Program-made: the position numbers and the translations under genes
The notes under the pieces: model-generated
Seen by the model: only the letters and a program-made list of their open reading frames with translations
What the model was told of the DNA's origin: nothing
Databases searched by the model: none
Part shown: one piece after another, positions 33,390 through 41,372 of the stretch
How the letters are laid out: each line of letters starts with the position of its first letter
How positions within the stretch are numbered: the stretch's first letter is position 1
Assembly (NCBI GenBank): GCA_009911505.1
Contig: QXXL01000010.1
Location: 1 to 43,320, forward strand
Direction: 5' to 3'
Source of the DNA: Lachnospiraceae bacterium
GTDB lineage: Bacteria; Bacillota; Clostridia; Lachnospirales; Lachnospiraceae
Length of the DNA stretch: 43,320 nt

Positions 33390-33660
33390 ATCTTAAGGTC
33401 TGCTTTCACCGCATTGATCAGTGCGGCATGCGTGGTGTCTTTTTCAGATAACGCCTTCATGATCCGCCCGTCTATGGTGCCTTCCGTGATGATGTGTTGC
33501 ACCACCACGGTTTCCGATTCCTGCCCCTGCCGCCACAGCCTCGCCACCGTCTGCTGGTATAGTTCCAGCGACCAGGTAAGGCCGAACCACACAAGGGTAT
33601 TCCCTCCGCTCTGGAGGTTTGGTTGGGAACGCTAGGCATACCTGCCCTATGTTATCCTCC
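33386..33660 (-). pseudogene. C-terminal remnant of an SNF2-type phage/ICE helicase
   Basis: The end of the helicase C-domain is well kept: NLQSGGNTLVWFGLTWSLEL and YQQTVARLWRQGQ contain the helicase motifs V-VI, followed by HIITEGTIDGRIMKAL to the stop at 33386. Upstream there is a TAG and a frame change; GQVCLAFP, which corresponds to the part just before motif V, is in another frame with the intervening residues deleted. No N-terminal helicase part remains. Origin: a phage or conjugative element. Confidence 0.75.
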
Positions 33661-33699
33661 GTGGCTTATTGGGATATGCAGTCATTGGAGTTTTTCGTT

Positions 33700-35931
33700 T
33701 TACATCATAGTATCATCACGTAAAGTCTCCGCCAGGCTGACCTTTAGTATCTTTTTCCCTCCGAGGTAATATGCCAATGCTACAAATGCAAAGACGGCTG
33801 AAACAAACGCCAGAATCGGCGCTATCGGAGCCACTTTAATAAATTCCATAGGATCTAAATAGCTTGCCCTTATCATGAATGCCACAGCCACTATTGTCAG
33901 TGCCGATGTGGCAAGCAACGGACGTCCGGCAATCATCAAAGCCTCTATGAAGAACATCTTCCGTATCCCTTCTGGTGTAAGCCCAACAGACATATACCGG
34001 GCAAATTCCCGTTTCCTTTGACGCAGGAAACCAAGGGTATGAGAAAACACATGGGCAATCCCAATGATTGCAAGCAGGACGCAAAACGCACCTAATATCA
34101 GTTCATACCCCTGTATCATTTTATCGTTGTCAACTTTTTCCTGAATACGATTCTCACTCTCTATTTCATATTCCAATCCGATTATCTGCGTTATTTCATT
34201 TTCCAGCGCATTCAATATATCCACTTCTGTCCTGTCATTTGCCAACACCCGGACATAAGTATCCTGCTCCGCTCCGCCTATCTGCCCTCCGATTTCTTTC
34301 CACAAGGACAAAGGCATAAATTGTACCAGAGGGCAGTCGAATTTCCCGTATTCTTCCCGCAGGAGCGGATATTCCTTTGTACAGGCCAGCACCGGGATCT
34401 CTACCGTGTTTTCGTCTCCTTTTTCAGCAGCGTTATTCAAAACAACTGCTTCCATATCTTCGTTTACATAAGGAATGTATTCCGGATAACGAAAATTACT
34501 GTTAACGCTGTCCCATAACCGATTTAAGACGATTGTCCCATCCATCCGGGAAGCTATTCCTATCTGTCCGCAGAATTCGCCAAAACTCTCATCATCTAAT
34601 ATAAAGATGGGAGCCTTTATCTGAAATAAGCCCTTACCATAAAATGCTGCATCTCCCAAAAACACTTCCAAACCACCCAATGCCAGCAGTTCCTTACTTT
34701 GTGCATCCTGCGGCAAAATACATACTGCCTCTGCCTTTTGGTAAACAACACTGCTGTCCGCTTTAGGCATTCCCTGAAGTTCATTGATCAGCCCAAAATC
34801 CTCTATATGAGTATCCTTCACAGTTACCATGACATCCCATGCATCCTGATATTTTTCAAAATAGGTATGGTTTGTGCTGATACCGGAAAGCGTCCAAAAG
34901 CACTGCATTATCATAAAACCCAGAAAGGCGAGCATGAACGACAAAGATGTGGTACGCAGAGCCTTTTTCTGAGCCTTTAATGCATTTCCGGCCATTTCCC
35001 CCTCCACTCCGAACAGCGCAGACAAAACGGGAGAATGCTTTTTCTTTTTTAGCTGCAATTCATCCGTTCCACGGATTGATTCAAGCGGAGTCAGCCTGCT
35101 CAGCTTTCTCGCCGGAAGCCATGCAGAAACAAGCACTGTAAGAATAGATAAAAAAAGGACAAGGATCAGAATAACAGGATGGCAGTGAAAGGATGCCTGC
35201 CTTCCTCCCGCAAAATTCGCCGCGAAAGCGTTCATTCCCCAAACCGTGCCAAAGCTGAAAATAATTCCTAACAAGATCCCTGCCATAATCGGTACAATAG
35301 ACAGAAAGAGCGCCTCCTGTACCAGACATATCCGGATCTGCCCCGGCGTAGCCCCGATGCTTGAAAAAATCCCAAACTGATGAACCCTGCTGTTCATAGA
35401 TGCAGCAAATGAATTATGGATTACCAGTATCAAAGAAAAACACACAATCATCACTATTGCCAGATACGCCGGCATCAGAAGTCTCGGCATATTATCGACC
35501 GGAATACGGACAAAATACAAGGATAAAAGCTGATAATTATAATTAGCCGCATCTTCTGCCAGTCCCAGAATATTTACGAGGGCGGACATATCCTGATAGA
35601 CTGTCCTTTTGTTATAAAAATACACATCTACCACCGTTCCCTGTTCCCCGGACAGTTCCTCATTGACTACCGCCTTTTCTACATTGGCAAAATTATTGAT
35701 AGCTGCCAGTTCGTCTCCGCTGATTTCCCCGGTAATACGGCCATGCCAACTGCCATCCTCCAATTTTGTCCCTTCAATGTTGTCTAGCCAGAAATTATAA
35801 AACAGACAACAGAGAAAAGAGAGAAACAAAGCGGCTATGAAAGATGCTGCTATAATAGATATACCGGATGCCCGGTTATTTTTTATATAATCAATTGAAT
35901 AATTTTTCCACATACTGCCAATCGTTGTCAT
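33700..35931 (-). CDS. Large ABC transporter permease (FtsX/MacB-like, two FtsX domains)
   Basis: 743 residues. N-terminal helix, extracytoplasmic loop, three helices of a first FtsX domain (LVIHNSFAASMNSRVHQFGIFSSIGATPGQIR), a second N-terminal-type helix near 340, a large extracytoplasmic part (about 375-620) and a second FtsX domain (FLRQRKREFARYMSVGLTPEGIRKMF). The layout is that of permeases that act on antimicrobial peptides, lipids or surface proteins, paired with a two-component system. ATG at 35931 lies 4 bases after the ATPase stop and within a hairpin (35921-35948) without a Shine-Dalgarno; expression must be coupled. Substrate unknown. Confidence 0.88.
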   Translation of the reverse strand: MTTIGSMWKNYSIDYIKNNRASGISIIAASFIAALFLSFLCCLFYNFWLDNIEGTKLEDGSWHGRITGEISGDELAAINNFANVEKAVVNEELSGEQGTVVDVYFYNKRTVYQDMSALVNILGLAEDAANYNYQLLSLYFVRIPVDNMPRLLMPAYLAIVMIVCFSLILVIHNSFAASMNSRVHQFGIFSSIGATPGQIRICLVQEALFLSIVPIMAGILLGIIFSFGTVWGMNAFAANFAGGRQASFHCHPVILILVLFLSILTVLVSAWLPARKLSRLTPLESIRGTDELQLKKKKHSPVLSALFGVEGEMAGNALKAQKKALRTTSLSFMLAFLGFMIMQCFWTLSGISTNHTYFEKYQDAWDVMVTVKDTHIEDFGLINELQGMPKADSSVVYQKAEAVCILPQDAQSKELLALGGLEVFLGDAAFYGKGLFQIKAPIFILDDESFGEFCGQIGIASRMDGTIVLNRLWDSVNSNFRYPEYIPYVNEDMEAVVLNNAAEKGDENTVEIPVLACTKEYPLLREEYGKFDCPLVQFMPLSLWKEIGGQIGGAEQDTYVRVLANDRTEVDILNALENEITQIIGLEYEIESENRIQEKVDNDKMIQGYELILGAFCVLLAIIGIAHVFSHTLGFLRQRKREFARYMSVGLTPEGIRKMFFIEALMIAGRPLLATSALTIVAVAFMIRASYLDPMEFIKVAPIAPILAFVSAVFAFVALAYYLGGKKILKVSLAETLRDDTMM

Positions 35932-35948
35932 GTTTTTATGACAACGAT
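35921..35948 (-). promoter_or_regulatory. Hairpin covering ATPase stop and permease start codons
   Basis: ATCGTTGTCAT and ATGACAACGAT are perfect 11-base arms with a 6-base loop. The TAA of the ATPase and the ATG of the permease are both inside. It could hide the permease start until the ATPase is translated. Confidence 0.6.
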
Positions 35949-36631
35949 TTACCCCCCTTCTTCTCATCGCTGATAATCTGCCCATCTTCAATGGTTACAA
36001 TGCGGTCTGCCTCCAGCGCAATCTTTTCGTCATGAGTGATCAGCAAAATGGTCTGCTTCAGATTACGGTTCGATAATTTCAGCATATCAATGATCTCTCT
36101 TGAATTTTTCTGATCTAGATTTCCGGTGGGTTCATCTGCCAGGAGAAGAGCTGGGCGGTATATCAAAGACCGGGCAATCGCAGCCCGCTGCTGCTGGCCT
36201 CCTGATAACTGGTTGGGGAGCGATTCCAGTTTATCAGCGATGCCCAAAGAGCTGACTACCTGTCCAAAATATTCCTGGTTCGGTTTTTTCTTATCCAATA
36301 ACAGCGGCATAAGGATATTTTTCCGAATAGTAAGTGTCGGTATCAGATTATAAAACTGATAAACCAGCCCTACTTTCCTACGCCTGAAAATAGCTGCCCC
36401 GGTTTGATTCAGAGTAGAAATATCGGTTCCTTCAATGATGACCTTTCCCTCAGTAGGCTTATCCACAGAACCAAGGATGTGCAGCAATGTGGATTTTCCA
36501 GATCCTGAAGCCCCTACGATTGCCACAAACTCCCCTTTTTCCACTGACAGATCTACTTTTTGCAGAGCCGCAACCCTGTTGTTTCCAGCGCCGTATACCT
36601 TTTTAATCCCTTCGCATCTTAAAATCTCCAT
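35936..36631 (-). CDS. ABC transporter ATPase (MacB/LolD/BceA type)
   Basis: 231 residues. Walker [10 protein letters not shown] (40-48), Q-loop [16 protein letters not shown], signature LSGGQQQR, Walker [13 protein letters not shown] and H-loop LLITHDE. The ADEPTGNLD form is characteristic of the group that works with FtsX-like permeases. The ATG at 36631 is chosen because AGGAGG lies upstream; a frame to 36652 would include that site. Directly followed by its permease. Confidence 0.93.
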   Translation of the reverse strand: MEILRCEGIKKVYGAGNNRVAALQKVDLSVEKGEFVAIVGASGSGKSTLLHILGSVDKPTEGKVIIEGTDISTLNQTGAAIFRRRKVGLVYQFYNLIPTLTIRKNILMPLLLDKKKPNQEYFGQVVSSLGIADKLESLPNQLSGGQQQRAAIARSLIYRPALLLADEPTGNLDQKNSREIIDMLKLSNRNLKQTILLITHDEKIALEADRIVTIEDGQIISDEKKGGKSLS

Positions 36632-36676
36632 GCCTTCATTTCCTCCTGTCATGAATTGTACATTGCTTATAATTTT

Positions 36677-36708
36677 ATTATAGCAAAGTTAAATGACAAC
36701 TCAGTGAC
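36677..36708 (-). promoter_or_regulatory. Putative activator-dependent promoter of the ABC genes
   Basis: Minus strand: a consensus TATAAT (36677-36682) without a matching -35. Upstream are two GTCA units, 11 bases apart (36694-36697 and 36705-36708), the spacing of OmpR/PhoB-type response-regulator sites. The neighbouring RR would be the natural ligand; the call is inference. Confidence 0.35.
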
Positions 36709-37885
36709 TGTAAAAACGGATTTCAAAACACGCCCCGGCATTTATTAGGTTTCGTGCTGTAATGGTTCCATTCTGCTCCTCTATGATCGCTTTGGAAAGC
36801 GCCAGGCCAATCCCTATGCCATCCCCTTTCATCTTCCGCCCCCGATAAAACCGTTCAAAAAGGTGTGGAATGTCCTCTTTTGCAAATCCGTCTCCTGTAT
36901 CCCAAATCCTTATCTGTGTATAAAGCGGATTCTGTTCATAGGAACAGTGGACAGTTCCTCCCGACGGCGTATGTTCCATGCAGTCTTTCAGAATATTCAT
37001 AATTGCCTCCATTGTCCACTCCATGTCCGCACGAATCAGCATTTCACCCGACTCTGGTATATCGACAAAGACATCTGCCCTTAAAAACATCTGCTGCAGA
37101 TTGTCGGCCGCAAGCATAAGAATTGTGAAGACATCAACATCTTCCCTCTTCAGGGACAAAGTCCCCGCATCAATACGTGACAGCAGTAATAACGCATCTT
37201 CAAAATGTGTCATATGGGAAATCTGCCTACGCATCTGTTCCAAATGGATTGGAGACGGATTGTCCTGCATCATCTGCACAGACAGGGAAATAGAAGTAAC
37301 GGGTGTTTTGATCTGATGGGCGATATTATAAAGATTATCTGCAAAATTATTTTTAGCCTGAACTGCCGCATCCCTCGTCTGGTGCAATTCAGTCACTGTC
37401 TTATAGATTTCATCCTGCAATTTAGAAAAGTCGTCTTCGCCGGTCTGAAGAAGAGCGCCGCAATATCCCATATTTACCTTTTCCAGATATTCCGTCAGCA
37501 TTTTTATGCGTACAATCTGTTTTTGCCGCCAGAACAAACATGTAATAAAAAATAACAATACCCCTGCAAGAAAGCCCAAAACCAGAAAAAATGTACGATG
37601 CATTCCGGATGGGCCCCAAAGTCCTGACGGTCTGTATCCATATATTAAAATAATATTTTCTTCCGGCAAAACAGACGATCCATATTTATATTCTTTAATA
37701 GCCTCCAGTACTGTCTGCTCTGTCTCCGGCTGCTTTTCTATAATTTTCTGGCAGATCCCGCCTAATGCCTGTATATGAGCATGACTATAATAATCTGCCA
37801 AAAGCATGGAAGTGGCTGAAACTGCAATCAGGCTTACAGAAAAGACAAACCCTACCAAAACAACCAAACCTTTTTTTCCACTCAT
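36701..37885 (-). CDS. Sensor histidine kinase
   Basis: 394 residues. Two transmembrane helices (7-29 and 98-118) enclose a small extracytoplasmic sensor loop of about 67 residues. Phosphoacceptor His190 in NIAHQIKTPVTSI, N box ILKDCMEHTPSGG, G1 WDTGDGF, F box LFERFYRG and G2 GIGIGLALSK. A HAMP-like linker follows the second helix. Its ATG overlaps the RR stop codon (ATGA). It likely senses a peptide or envelope signal together with the transporter. Confidence 0.93.
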   Translation of the reverse strand: MSGKKGLVVLVGFVFSVSLIAVSATSMLLADYYSHAHIQALGGICQKIIEKQPETEQTVLEAIKEYKYGSSVLPEENIILIYGYRPSGLWGPSGMHRTFFLVLGFLAGVLLFFITCLFWRQKQIVRIKMLTEYLEKVNMGYCGALLQTGEDDFSKLQDEIYKTVTELHQTRDAAVQAKNNFADNLYNIAHQIKTPVTSISLSVQMMQDNPSPIHLEQMRRQISHMTHFEDALLLLSRIDAGTLSLKREDVDVFTILMLAADNLQQMFLRADVFVDIPESGEMLIRADMEWTMEAIMNILKDCMEHTPSGGTVHCSYEQNPLYTQIRIWDTGDGFAKEDIPHLFERFYRGRKMKGDGIGIGLALSKAIIEEQNGTITARNLINAGACFEIRFYSH

Positions 37886-38553
37886 TCCGGCTCCTCCATT
37901 CGGTAGCCTACGCTCCTGACCGTTTTCAGACAGACCGGCTGATGCAGCTTTTCACGCAGGCGTTTCATGGTAACAGTAAGTGTATTGTCATTCACATAGT
38001 TCCCACAGCTATCCCAGATTTCTTCCAATAACTTCCTCCGTGCGACGGTTTTTCCTTTATTTTGCAGAAGATACAAAAGCAGCTGATATTCTGACGGGCT
38101 TAAACCGATTTCCTCATTACCGTTATAAACTGACATTTTTTTCAAGTCAATGGATAGCGAACCACAGGATAAGTATTGTCTGGAGGCATCTCCTGTTCTT
38201 CGCAGCAAAGCCTTTATGTGCGAAAGCAACACTTCCAGTTCAAAAGGTTTTACTATATAGTCATCCGCACCATTCTCAAATCCGGAAACAATGTCACAGG
38301 AATCACCGCGGACCGTAAGAAAAATCACAGGCAGCTCCCTCCATTTCAAACGAATCCACTGCACCAGCAGGTTCCCACTCCCATCCGGCATATTCCAGTC
38401 CACCAGAACAAGCGTTGGACACATACTGGCTAAGGCTTCTTTTGCACTGGCAACCGTAGAAAAAACCGAAACATTATAGCCCTGCTGTCCAAGAAATTCT
38501 TTCACCGCACAGGATATGTCTACATCATCTTCCACATAGTATATCTCAATCAT
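37882..38553 (-). CDS. OmpR/PhoB-family response regulator
   Basis: 223 residues. Receiver domain with Asp9, Asp10, phosphorylated Asp52 (LVLVDWNMP), Thr in FLTVRGD and Lys in YIVKPFE. C-terminal winged helix with LSPSEYQLLLYLLQNKGKTVARRKL and the recognition-helix region NTLTVTMKRLREKL. GGAAG 8 bases before the ATG at 38553; the frame up to 38583 is less likely. First gene of RR-HK, which is followed by the ABC pair it probably controls. Confidence 0.94.
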   Translation of the reverse strand: MIEIYYVEDDVDISCAVKEFLGQQGYNVSVFSTVASAKEALASMCPTLVLVDWNMPDGSGNLLVQWIRLKWRELPVIFLTVRGDSCDIVSGFENGADDYIVKPFELEVLLSHIKALLRRTGDASRQYLSCGSLSIDLKKMSVYNGNEEIGLSPSEYQLLLYLLQNKGKTVARRKLLEEIWDSCGNYVNDNTLTVTMKRLREKLHQPVCLKTVRSVGYRMEEPE

Positions 38554-38661
38554 TTTTCCCCGCTTCCTTTCTAATATGTACACTAATTTTTACTACCTTC
38601 CCTATACTGCAATCCCATTCCTATATTTCTTTCCGTCCCATCTGCTTTGCTAATTTTCATT

Positions 38662-38689
38662 GTTATAATCTTGTCTCTCTTTGATACAA
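38662..38689 (-). promoter_or_regulatory. Possible promoter of the RR-HK operon
   Basis: Minus strand TTGTAT (38684-38689), 16-base spacer, TATAAC (38662-38667), about 110 bases before the RR start. Nothing else was seen in 38554-38722. Confidence 0.35.
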
Positions 38690-38749
38690 ATATTCGAATC
38701 CCCTCTTTGCACTTCCATAGATTTATGTTATATATCGCCACTCCCCTAA

Positions 38750-39247
38750 AAAAGATTTAGCAAACTCAACAATTCTCCACAAGGCGGCACAAACGCAAAC
38801 CGCCGTGTAAGCATATAAATGATTCCTCCGCTTTCCAATACCGCGGCTGACCACCATGTTCGTACCGCCGTCTGTATACAGCCCGGCATCATACTTAGGG
38901 AACAGCCCCTGATTGGGAGCGACCACTCCACCGATAAACGGCAGCCGGAACTGGCCGCCATGCGCATGGCCTGCAAAGACCAGAGCAATGCCGCAGTTTA
39001 CTTACATTTCAAACAACTCCGGCCTGTATGAGCGCAAAATGGTATACCCTCCTTCACCGTTATGCAGATTTTTCAGTTTCGTACTAACCATAGCAGATGT
39101 TTCATTAAACATATCCCCCTTGACCGTAAAATTAGGATCGGCTAATCCCATGAGCGCTATACTTCCCCCATTCCGTTCCAAAGAAACAGCCTTATCCTCC
39201 AGCAAGATAACCCCTGCCGCTTCAAGTCCGGATTTCAAAGTATCATA
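38750..39247 (-). pseudogene. Metallophosphoesterase, C-terminal half, broken
   Basis: Two frames in register read as one metallophosphoesterase of the YaeI/YkuE kind: QYDTLKSGLEAAGVILLED through YRPELFEM, then a TAA at 39002-39004, then [27 protein letters not shown] and [28 protein letters not shown]. The stop replaces the expected Tyr, and the His of LSHRPELF is Tyr here. After SRGIG the sequence changes frame. The N-terminal half with the first metal motifs (DLH, GD, GNHE) is missing. The GHAHGG metal motif is still there. Confidence 0.75.
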
Positions 39248-39480
39248 TTGCGGTCTGGCTCTATTTCGTTTTCATTGTTGTCTTCCACGGAAAGAGGACT
39301 TCCTTTGTTATTAAGGCAGAATAGAAATGTATCCTTTTCTCCCTCGTAACGGTAATCATTTTCATCCGCCGATCTGTCAAAGCACAGAGGGATTTCGCTG
39401 ATCACTGAGCGCGTCAACAATATGGGTGGGTCTGTAAAAATAACCAATAACTTCCCGTGTGGGGTCTGCATACAGATCAC
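39235..39480 (-). other. Unrecognised open stretch between two broken genes
   Basis: 81 codons from 39480 without a good ribosome-binding site. It overlaps the end of the metallophosphoesterase remnant. The second half (FDRSADENDYRYEGEKDTFL) is charged and looks protein-like, but an alternative frame (HWQGDLYADPTREVIGYFYR) is also open over its first 40 codons. It may be debris joined at deletion points. No family recognised. Confidence 0.2.
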
Positions 39481-39507
39481 CCTGCCAATGAAAGGAGATG
39501 TTTCTTA

Positions 39508-39735
39508 TCAATTAACAAGAACAGTCTGCCAGATGCATAGTGGTGTATCCTTCCCTTTGAAAACACTCCGGCTCCATTTGCGGTTTAAAATATGGTGAGT
39601 GATGAAAAGAGCAAATATCCTGACTCCAAGCCGTCCATGTGCTGCTTCACCAATCAATTCATAAGTCATAAGAAGCAGCAACATGACCGTCATTCCAATA
39701 TCTACTACTATTTTCAAAATTATTTGTTGTTTCAT
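39508..39735 (-). pseudogene. DUF4405 membrane protein, N-terminal part only
   Basis: 75 residues. It opens like DUF4405 proteins: MKQQIILKIVVDIGMTVMLL then YELIGEAAHGRLG, FITHHILNRKWSR and WQTVLV, where it stops (TTAATTGATAA). Full-length members continue for at least 60 more residues with two or three further helices. AGGAGG lies before the start. Two helices remain. It follows the flavodoxin remnant by 22 bases, a pairing often seen in Clostridia, so both belonged to one redox operon. Confidence 0.7.
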
Positions 39736-39757
39736 GCTGTCTGCCTCCTATAGTAAT

Positions 39758-40035
39758 TTACTGAATAAACCCTTTTTTTGTTAGCCATTCGATAATATCA
39801 GATTCCGAATCCTGAGCCACATTGCGTGAAATGGAAAGGCCATCTGTAACCACATCTGCGTCCGGCTCCATGTCTTTGATCGTGCTGATTGCGTCAGAAA
39901 AACCGCTCCCGCCGGATGTGACAAAAGGAACCACTGTTTTTCCTGCCAGATCGTACTGGTCAAGAAAACTGTACATAATCATCGGCATTTCATAATACCA
40001 TATTGCGTGTCCAAATTGATACAAATATTTCCCCA
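39758..40035 (-). pseudogene. Flavodoxin, C-terminal part only
   Basis: Reads GHAIWYYEMPMIMYSFLDQY, then DLAGKTVVPFVTSGGSGFSD and ends DIIEWLTKKGFIQ. These are the FMN-binding loops 2 and 3 (WYYEMP, TSGGSGFS) of a flavodoxin. The N-terminal phosphate loop (T-x-T-x-N-T) is missing; upstream the frame runs into an unrelated Cys-containing ORF at about 40035. The remaining part would not bind FMN. Confidence 0.75.
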
Positions 40036-40265
40036 GTGCTATCGTTTTTACATTTACCGCAAATGCCCTTGAAATCAACACTTTTCAGAAAGGCAAATGC
40101 ACCCATACATGGGCGGCTATCGTTTTTTGAATTAAATTTGCCGCACTTTCGATATTTAGGAGTGTAAAATTTAACGATAACCCGTTTTTCAGAGAGGCTA
40201 TCGTTATTTTTTGCACCCAAGAGATTTTGGTCGTTTTTATCACTGTTCTCACTCAACAAAACCAC
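40036..40265 (-). other. Small Cys-containing ORF with repeated KNDS units
   Basis: An open frame from GTG 40265 (overlapping the end of the 325-residue gene) to about 40035, where it joins flavodoxin sequence out of frame. It has Cys pairs (YRKCGKFNS, RPCMGAF, GICGKCKNDS) that recall a Com-like zinc ribbon. GATAGC/KNDS units recur every 78-81 bases. No good ribosome-binding site. It may be a fragment of a phage zinc-ribbon gene or non-coding. Confidence 0.25.
40172..40211. terminator. Terminator-like hairpin downstream of the 325-residue gene
   Basis: AACGATA-CCC and GG-TATCGTT pair around a loop of about 12 bases. In plus orientation ATTTTTT follows; in minus orientation AAATTTT follows. 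It lies about 40 bases after the stop codon of the minus-strand gene. Confidence 0.45.
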
Positions 40266-41226
40266 TTAGCAAATCTGCATATGTATACTCATTCAAATGT
40301 TTTGTGCGAAGAACAAGGTTTATCTTTTCCAAAGCCTCCTCACCTCTGTTGCATTCGTCTTTCGCATATTTTACAATTCCGCAACAAACCAATCTTAACA
40401 ATTCTTCATATTGAGGTAATATATCAGCATACCTCTCATCAGAACCGTAAAACTTAACAAAATTGATGGCTGCTGGAAGTAATTCTGTATGAATCCTATC
40501 TAAAACATTTCTCCATAAGTCGGAACTACAACATCCAGTTGCTTCACACCCTTCTATTGTCCATACAATTTCAAATATATTTTTTTCCTTATTTATCCTT
40601 CGAATAATTCGCTTATTTTGCATATTGTCAACAACAGATTTATCACAAAATAATCTAGGACCTTTTCCTGAATGTTCCAACCTTACTGCATTCAAATAAG
40701 TTCTGCCAAAAACATTATACCCGTCATAACAAAATTTTCCGTTTTGAATGCTATTTTCCTTGAAGAAAGTACACTCATCTCCAACTGATAATCCCCCTCT
40801 AAACAAAATAGGAAAAGCCTTGTGTTTTCTAAATCCTCCATTTTCATATGAAACCACTTTGTTACTATCTACATTAAATATATCCTCAAATTGATCTCTA
40901 AAAGGTTCTGTATAATTTATGTACAATGATGATATGAAATTGCATAATTGTTCAACAAATAACTCTACACTATTTGATCCTAAAATTAGCGAATCACTAA
41001 AACTAATCAAATACTCAAAAGATGATACTGCTGATTTTTCAACAAACTTTTGAAAATGCTTATCATTAGGGTAATCCCTTTTGTATTCTTCTATAGGATG
41101 GGTCATATTATCCATCACTCTAGTCTTAATCACATAATTAAAAGAGTTAACATTATCAATCGCCATCTCTGTTGATAAATCCAGTAATTGTGAAAATCCT
41201 AATAAATCTAAAAATCCTACTATCAT
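40249..41226 (-). CDS. AT-rich hypothetical protein with nucleotide-cyclase-like motif order
   Basis: 325 residues, no signal peptide or transmembrane segment. It opens IVGFLDLLGFSQLL (Asp7), then has ISFSDSLIL (Asp78) and ILFRGGLSVGD (Arg143-Gly144-Gly145), then GYNVFGRTYLNAVRLEHSGKGPRLF. The order FxDxxGF, SD, RGG resembles the catalytic strand order of class III nucleotidyl cyclases and related cyclase-like proteins found in phages and defence loci. The second half is helical and unassigned. Base composition is far more AT-rich than the genes around it, so it was probably acquired. RBS AAGGAG. Enzymatic function is not shown. Confidence 0.7.
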   Translation of the reverse strand: MIVGFLDLLGFSQLLDLSTEMAIDNVNSFNYVIKTRVMDNMTHPIEEYKRDYPNDKHFQKFVEKSAVSSFEYLISFSDSLILGSNSVELFVEQLCNFISSLYINYTEPFRDQFEDIFNVDSNKVVSYENGGFRKHKAFPILFRGGLSVGDECTFFKENSIQNGKFCYDGYNVFGRTYLNAVRLEHSGKGPRLFCDKSVVDNMQNKRIIRRINKEKNIFEIVWTIEGCEATGCCSSDLWRNVLDRIHTELLPAAINFVKFYGSDERYADILPQYEELLRLVCCGIVKYAKDECNRGEEALEKINLVLRTKHLNEYTYADLLSGFVE

Positions 41227-41263
41227 ATTCCCACTCCTTACAGCGTTAAATAATTTTTTTGTT

Positions 41264-41292
41264 ATTATACTCTAAATCTACGCAAATTTCCA
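41264..41292 (-). promoter_or_regulatory. Promoter of the 325-residue gene
   Basis: Minus strand TGGAAA (41287-41292), 17-base spacer, consensus TATAAT (41264-41269), about 38 bases before the ATG. A single-gene transcription unit closed off by the recombinase terminator upstream. Confidence 0.55.
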
Positions 41293-41321
41293 TACACAGA
41301 ACATTCTGATTCCACACACAG

Positions 41322-41371
41322 AAAAAGCAGCGGGCAGGATATCCAGGACTCCCTGGAACCTGCCCGCCGCT
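41322..41371 (-). terminator. Terminator of the recombinase gene
   Basis: Minus strand GCGGCGGGCAGG and CCTGCCCGCTGC pair (one bulge) around a 20-base loop with an inner CCAGG/CCTGG pairing; TTTTT follows. Confidence 0.85.
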
Positions 41372-41372
41372 T

